Below are positions 60,243 through 64,000 of a stretch of DNA of 64,000 nucleotides, piece by piece (position 1 is the stretch's first letter; every line of letters begins with the position of its first letter). Source of the stretch: Streptomyces plumbidurans (GTDB taxonomy: Bacteria > Actinomycetota > Actinomycetes > Streptomycetales > Streptomycetaceae); NCBI RefSeq assembly GCF_019857225.1, contig NZ_JAFJSY010000016.1:124001-188000 (forward strand), given 5' to 3'. The position numbers and the translations under genes are program-made. The notes under the pieces were generated by a model. That model did not search any database, was not told the DNA's origin, and saw only the letters and a list, made by a program, of their open reading frames with translations.

Positions 60243-61646
60243 TCAGCGGTTAGCCGTCAGGACCGGTGCCGGAGCCTCGGCGGACGGAGTGGGCCGGCGG
60301 CGCCCCGGGATGCCGAGCGCGGCGATCGCGCCCGCCAGGGAGAGGGCCGCGCTGACCGCAATGGCCGCGGTGAATCCGTCGGTGAAGGCGGCCGGTGCCG
60401 AGTAGCCGCCCGACTTGCTGAACACCAGGGCCAGTACGGCGACGCCGAACACACCGCCGAGTTGGCGACCGGTGTTGAACACGCCGGACGCCTTGCCGAT
60501 CTGGTCGGGGGCGACGGCGTTGAGCACGGCGGTCTGCGTGGCGGGCATGGCCATGCTCACACCGGTACTGGCGACGAGCATGGGGCCGATCAGCTCCCAG
60601 TACGGCACGGAGGGGGTGGCGGTGAGCGCGAGCCACCCCATGCCGACCGCTTGCAGGGCCAGCCCGAGCGCCGCGAGCGGTCGGGCGCCGACGCGGTTCG
60701 TCAGCCGTCCCGCGACGGGCGCCACGATCGTCACCGACGCGGTCCAGGCCAGCAGATGCAGCCCCGACGCCAACGGCCGGTCGCCGCGCCCCGTCTGGAA
60801 GTACTGCGCGGCGAAGAACAGGGCGCCGTAGAGCGAGGCGTAGAGGAAGAGCCCGGCGGTGTTGCCCGCCGCGAAGCCGGGGAGCCGGAACAGGCCGAGC
60901 GGCATCATCGGCTGGTCGGCGACCCGCTGCCGGCCGATGAACGCGGCCGTGCAGGCCGCGCCCGCCACCAGGGTGCCGATCACCTCCGCGCTGCCCCAAC
61001 CGGCGGCCTGTGAGCGGATCAGTCCCCACACCAGCCCGAGCGCGGCTCCCGTGACCAGCACCAGACCGGCCGCGTCCACCCGGCCCGCGGCGCCCCGGCT
61101 CTCCGGGACCCGGCGCAGTACCAGCGGGATGACTGTCAGGCCGATCGGCAGGTTGAGCCAGAAGATCCACTGCCAGGCGAGCCCCTGGGTCACGGCGCCG
61201 CCCACCACCGGACCCGCGACCACCGCGAGCCCGGTCAGCCCGGCGAACAGGCCGAGCGCGCGCGGTCGTTCGGGCGGCGGATAGGCCGCGCTGAGCAACG
61301 CCATCGCCAGTGGCATCACCAGAGCGGCACCGGCGCCCTGGGCGGCTCGTGCCGCGATCAGCCAGCCCACACCGGGGGCGAGCGCGCACGCCGCCGAGGC
61401 GGCGGTGAACAGCGTCAGCCCGGTCGTGAAGATGCGCCTGCGTCCGAACCGGTCGCCGAGCACGGCGCCGGTCATCAGGAGCACGGCGAAGGTCAGGCTG
61501 TAGGCGTTCACCGTCCATTCGAGCTGTTCGATCGACGTGTCGAGGTCGAGCCGGATGCGGCTCAGTGCCGTCGTCACGATCGTGGCGTCGAGCGCCACCA
61601 TCACCGAGGCCGCGGAAGCGAGCCCCAGAACCCATTTTCTGTCCAT
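60243..61646 (-). CDS. MFS drug exporter, DHA2 family (14 helices)
   Basis: ATG at 61646 (MDRKWVLGLASAASVMVALD), 467 residues. The DHA2 signature is VALDATIVTTALSRIRLDLD in helix 1. The MFS loop is MTGAVLGDRFGRRRIFTTG and the antiporter motif C region is GLTGLAVVAGPVVGGAVTQG with NLPIG after helix 6. Such pumps exchange protons for lipophilic drugs, including antibiotics. It is divergent from an ECF sigma factor gene (97 bp), a layout that suggests sigma-dependent induction. Confidence 0.92.
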   Translation of the reverse strand: MDRKWVLGLASAASVMVALDATIVTTALSRIRLDLDTSIEQLEWTVNAYSLTFAVLLMTGAVLGDRFGRRRIFTTGLTLFTAASAACALAPGVGWLIAARAAQGAGAALVMPLAMALLSAAYPPPERPRALGLFAGLTGLAVVAGPVVGGAVTQGLAWQWIFWLNLPIGLTVIPLVLRRVPESRGAAGRVDAAGLVLVTGAALGLVWGLIRSQAAGWGSAEVIGTLVAGAACTAAFIGRQRVADQPMMPLGLFRLPGFAAGNTAGLFLYASLYGALFFAAQYFQTGRGDRPLASGLHLLAWTASVTIVAPVAGRLTNRVGARPLAALGLALQAVGMGWLALTATPSVPYWELIGPMLVASTGVSMAMPATQTAVLNAVAPDQIGKASGVFNTGRQLGGVFGVAVLALVFSKSGGYSAPAAFTDGFTAAIAVSAALSLAGAIAALGIPGRRRPTPSAEAPAPVLTANR

Positions 61647-61743
61647 GCCCGTACCGACCGGCGGCCTCTTTTCGATTGGCCGGGTCCGGCCCGACGAATT
61701 TCGCCGGCCCGGGGGGTCTGTACAAGAAAGGGAGGACAATAGC

Positions 61744-62691
61744 GTGACCGTGATCGAACAGCAGCATGACGAGTTCGTCCGCCTGACCGGGCCACTGAGG
61801 CGTGAACTGCTGACCCACTGCTACCGGATGCTGGGGTCGCTGCAGGACGCCGAGGACCTGGTGCAGGAGACATATCTACGGGCCTGGCGGTCCTACGGCG
61901 ACTTCGAGGGCCGCGCCTCGCTGCGCACCTGGCTGTACCGGATCGCCACCAACGCCTGCCTCAACGCCCTGCGGCACGGCAGCCGCCGGGTGCTGCCCGC
62001 GGGGCTCGGCGCCCCCGCCACCGACCCGATCGCACTGGCGCAGCGGGAGCCGGAGGTGCCCTGGCTGGAGCCGATCCCCGACGAGCGCGCCGATCCCGCG
62101 GCCATCGTGGCCGGACGCGCAGGTCTGCGGCTGGCTCTCATCGCCGCGCTGCAGCATCTGCCGCCGCAGCAGCGGACGGTCCTGATCCTGCGTGACGTGC
62201 TGGCCTGGTCGGCGGAGGAGGCCGCCGACGTGCTCGGCGTCAGTCCGGCCGCGGTGCACAGCACACTGCAGCGCGCCCGGGCCAGGCTGGACCGGCTGGC
62301 CCCGGAGGCCGACGAGATCGCCGAGCCCACCGAACAGGAGCAGCGCGACCTGCTCGACCGCTACGCCGACGCCTTCGAACGGGCCGACGTTCCCGCGCTG
62401 ACCCGGCTGCTGACCGAGGACGCGGTCTGGCAGATGCCGCCCACTCCGTCCTGGTTCGCCGGGCGCGACCATGTCGTCGGTCTGCTCACGGCCCGTCTGC
62501 CCCGCAAACGGATGACCCGGCTGGTCCCCCTGCGCGCCAACGGCCAGCCCGGCTTCGCGATGTATGCCGCGGGCGAGGCCTTCTCCGTCCAGGTCCTGAC
62601 CCTTCGCGGTCCGGCGATCGCCGAGGTCACGGCCTTCCACGACGCCGATCTCGTACGACGTTTCGGGCTGCCGTCCCGTATCGACCACTGA
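61744..62691 (+). CDS. ECF-type sigma-70 factor with C-terminal SnoaL-like domain
   Basis: GTG at 61744 after GGGAGGACAATAGC; 315 residues. Region 2: LLTHCYRMLGSLQDAEDLVQ, then ETYLRAWRSYGDFEGRASLR. Region 4: LPPQQRTVLILRDVLAWSAE, then EAADVLGVSPAAVHSTLQRA. The last ~110 residues are a SnoaL/NTF2-like domain (DLLDRYADAFERADVPALTR, then LLTEDAVWQMPPTPSWFAGR). This is the TIGR02960/SigG-like group, where the C-terminal domain replaces a separate anti-sigma factor. The divergent DHA2 pump is a likely target. Its last 65 bp overlap the converging gene. Confidence 0.92.
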   Translation: MTVIEQQHDEFVRLTGPLRRELLTHCYRMLGSLQDAEDLVQETYLRAWRSYGDFEGRASLRTWLYRIATNACLNALRHGSRRVLPAGLGAPATDPIALAQREPEVPWLEPIPDERADPAAIVAGRAGLRLALIAALQHLPPQQRTVLILRDVLAWSAEEAADVLGVSPAAVHSTLQRARARLDRLAPEADEIAEPTEQEQRDLLDRYADAFERADVPALTRLLTEDAVWQMPPTPSWFAGRDHVVGLLTARLPRKRMTRLVPLRANGQPGFAMYAAGEAFSVQVLTLRGPAIAEVTAFHDADLVRRFGLPSRIDH

Positions 62692-63244
62692 CCGCACCGG
62701 AAACCGGCGCGGCCCCGAGATCGTCGTCGCCCTCTTTGTGCCGCAGGACCCAGTCGTCGAGGTCCAGGGCCGCTTCCAGGGGGTGCCTGATCAGGTGGGA
62801 GCGCCACCAGGTGAGGTGGTCGGGGGCGGTCGTGGCGCCGGGGACGGTCGCGGGGTCGGTGACGCCCATGGCGCCGGGGCTCTCGGGCGAGTGCAGCGCC
62901 TGCCGGAAGCGGGTCTCGGCCTGGGCGAACCGCTTGCGTGCGGTGTGGGCCGAGGTGCCGGTCGCGGAGCCGACGGCGTCCCAGGTCGCGCCTCTGGTGC
63001 GTTCGAAGACGACGGCGGCGTCGAGCAACCGGCGGGCGGCCAGCAGGACTTGGGCCGCCCGGGCCAGCGCGGCACCCGGTGCGCCCGGCGTGCCCGGGGT
63101 GCCGTCGCGGCGCAGTTCCCGCTCGCCGATCGGCACGGCGGCGCGTGCCAGGTCGGACAGTTCGCAGGCCTCGTAGGCCATCGCCAGCCGCGCCCGCGCC
63201 GCGTCCGAGAACGGCGCCCCGGCGTCGATGTCACCCTCGCTCAT
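62627..63244 (-). CDS. Conserved hypothetical protein with helix-turn-helix-like segment
   Basis: A 205-residue protein not matched to a named family. Residues ~80-110 read VFERTRGATWDAVGSATGTS, then AHTARKRFAQAETRF, a plausible helix-turn-helix. The rest is Ala-rich and helical in the first 75 residues, and Trp/His/Asp-rich (LTWWRSHLIRHPLEAALDLD) near 165. The 3' end overlaps the sigma factor gene by 65 bp in antisense, so the last ~22 residues may not be conserved. It lies 22 bp after the TauE/SafE gene on the same strand. It may be a DNA-binding regulator. Confidence 0.65.
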   Translation of the reverse strand: MSEGDIDAGAPFSDAARARLAMAYEACELSDLARAAVPIGERELRRDGTPGTPGAPGAALARAAQVLLAARRLLDAAVVFERTRGATWDAVGSATGTSAHTARKRFAQAETRFRQALHSPESPGAMGVTDPATVPGATTAPDHLTWWRSHLIRHPLEAALDLDDWVLRHKEGDDDLGAAPVSGAVSGRYGTAARNVVRDRRRGRP

Positions 63245-63266
63245 GTCGTGACCACACCTTTGGACG

Positions 63267-64000
63267 TCAGCCGCGTACGAAATACAGGACGGTCATGGTC
63301 ACGGCGGTGGTCAGGATGACGCTCCGCAGCAGCCAGGAGGGAATCCGGCGGGCGAAGTGGGCTCCGGCGGCACCGCCGGCCACCGCTCCGATCAGCAGGG
63401 CGGCGAGGAAGCGCCCGCTGCTCAGCGCGTCGGAGGCGACGACGAAGAGCGCGGTCGCACTGAGATACACGGCCGCGAGCTGGGTGATCCGCATCGGGTT
63501 GGCGGCGGCCGTGTCGAGTCCGAGGCCGATGCTCCACAGGGCCATCATCATGATGCCTACGGCCCCGCCGAAGTATCCGCCGTACAGGGCGAGGACCAGC
63601 TGACCGAGCAGAACGGCCGTGGCACTCATGCCGAGCGGGCGGCCCAGTGCGGTGCTCAGGGCGCGCGAGACACGGCGTCCGAATGCGAGGAGGACCGTCG
63701 CGAAGGCGAGCAGCCACGGCACCGCGGCCTCGAACGATGTCGCGGGCAGCACCAGCAGTGCGCCCGCGCCGATCGCTCCTCCGACCACGCTCACGGACGT
63801 CAACGCCCATGTGGGCGCCGGTCCTACGGGCCTGTGGTCGCGCCGGTACACCCAGGCACCGGCCACCGCTCCCGGGACGAGCGCGATGGTCGAGGACGCG
63901 TTCGCCGTCACCGGTGACAGACCGACGGAGACGAGCGCGGGCAGGGCCACGAAGGTGCCTCCCCCGCCCACGGCGTTGAGCGCACCGGCGACACAACCGG
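63267..64000 (-). CDS. TauE/SafE-family sulfite/anion permease (N-terminus cut by window edge)
   Basis: The frame is open to the window end. It includes the family's first motif, GCVAGALNAVGGGGTFVALP, at 64000-63940, so only the first ~15-20 residues are missing. About eight hydrophobic helices follow; the internal repeat motif is LALYGGYFGGAVGIMMMALW. TauE/SafE proteins export or import sulfite, sulfoacetate or other organosulfur anions. No sulfur genes are nearby, so the substrate is open. Confidence 0.88.
   Translation of the reverse strand, partial: GCVAGALNAVGGGGTFVALPALVSVGLSPVTANASSTIALVPGAVAGAWVYRRDHRPVGPAPTWALTSVSVVGGAIGAGALLVLPATSFEAAVPWLLAFATVLLAFGRRVSRALSTALGRPLGMSATAVLLGQLVLALYGGYFGGAVGIMMMALWSIGLGLDTAAANPMRITQLAAVYLSATALFVVASDALSSGRFLAALLIGAVAGGAAGAHFARRIPSWLLRSVILTTAVTMTVLYFVRG

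Overview
The window is high-GC actinobacterial chromosome, most likely Streptomyces. Supporting signs are strong G/C third-position bias, frequent GTG starts with 4-base ATGA/GTGA overlaps, an ABC sugar importer with no ATPase beside it, tandem secreted I36-type inhibitors, a mycoredoxin-like protein, a TIGR03086 protein and PAS-GAF-SpoIIE phosphatase signalling. No tRNA, rRNA or CRISPR array was seen.

Layout. 1-12,080: the end of a glycoside hydrolase gene and its terminator, then a VOC/glyoxalase-family gene on the minus strand that is split in two. Its C-terminal part lies at 591-719 and its N-terminal part at about 11,757-12,065. Between them sits an 11,037-bp element (720-11,756). It carries a four-gene recombination operon (three large tyrosine recombinases plus a small TnpC/DUF6262-like protein) and a redox cargo: an XRE regulator, two aldo-keto reductases, a zinc alcohol dehydrogenase and a flavodoxin-like lipoprotein. 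Removing the element restores one continuous VOC frame, and its ends carry related inverted sequences.

12-33 kb: an aromatic and organic-acid catabolic region. It starts with a GntR/HpcH-type aldolase pair, asparaginase, a GNAT protein, a glutaredoxin-like protein and a PLP dehydratase. A LysR gene is divergent from benzoylformate decarboxylase (mdlC), followed by a benzaldehyde dehydrogenase-type enzyme, an aromatic-acid MFS importer and a flavin monooxygenase. After two I36 inhibitors and a DMT transporter comes an unusual block: a TAXI-type binding protein, sensor kinase and OmpR regulator on the minus strand, divergent from ligJ, ligI and an MFS importer on the plus strand. The block looks like a sense-import-degrade module for 2-pyrone-4,6-dicarboxylate (PDC) or a related tricarboxylate. 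It has no ring-cleavage genes and no TRAP permease.

33-45 kb: a glycogen-debranching-like glycosidase, LacI regulator and carbohydrate ABC importer. Then come an HxlR/hydrolase pair, LysR/DoxX, a methyltransferase, and a cold-shock protein followed by a DEAD-box RNA helicase.

45-52 kb: a transglutaminase-like protein and the phenylacetyl-CoA epoxidase operon paaABCDE, with a thiolase and a PaaI thioesterase. Two closely similar operator-like palindromes suggest shared control.

52-64 kb: mixed functions. These are an LLM flavoprotein, an NAD kinase, a frameshifted GNAT gene, a small hydrophobic protein, a DUF2236 oxygenase-like protein, an anti-sigma-type ATPase divergent from a PAS-GAF-SpoIIE phosphatase, TetR, a TIGR03086 protein, a DHA2 exporter divergent from an ECF sigma factor with a SnoaL tail, a hypothetical protein, and a TauE/SafE permease cut by the window edge.
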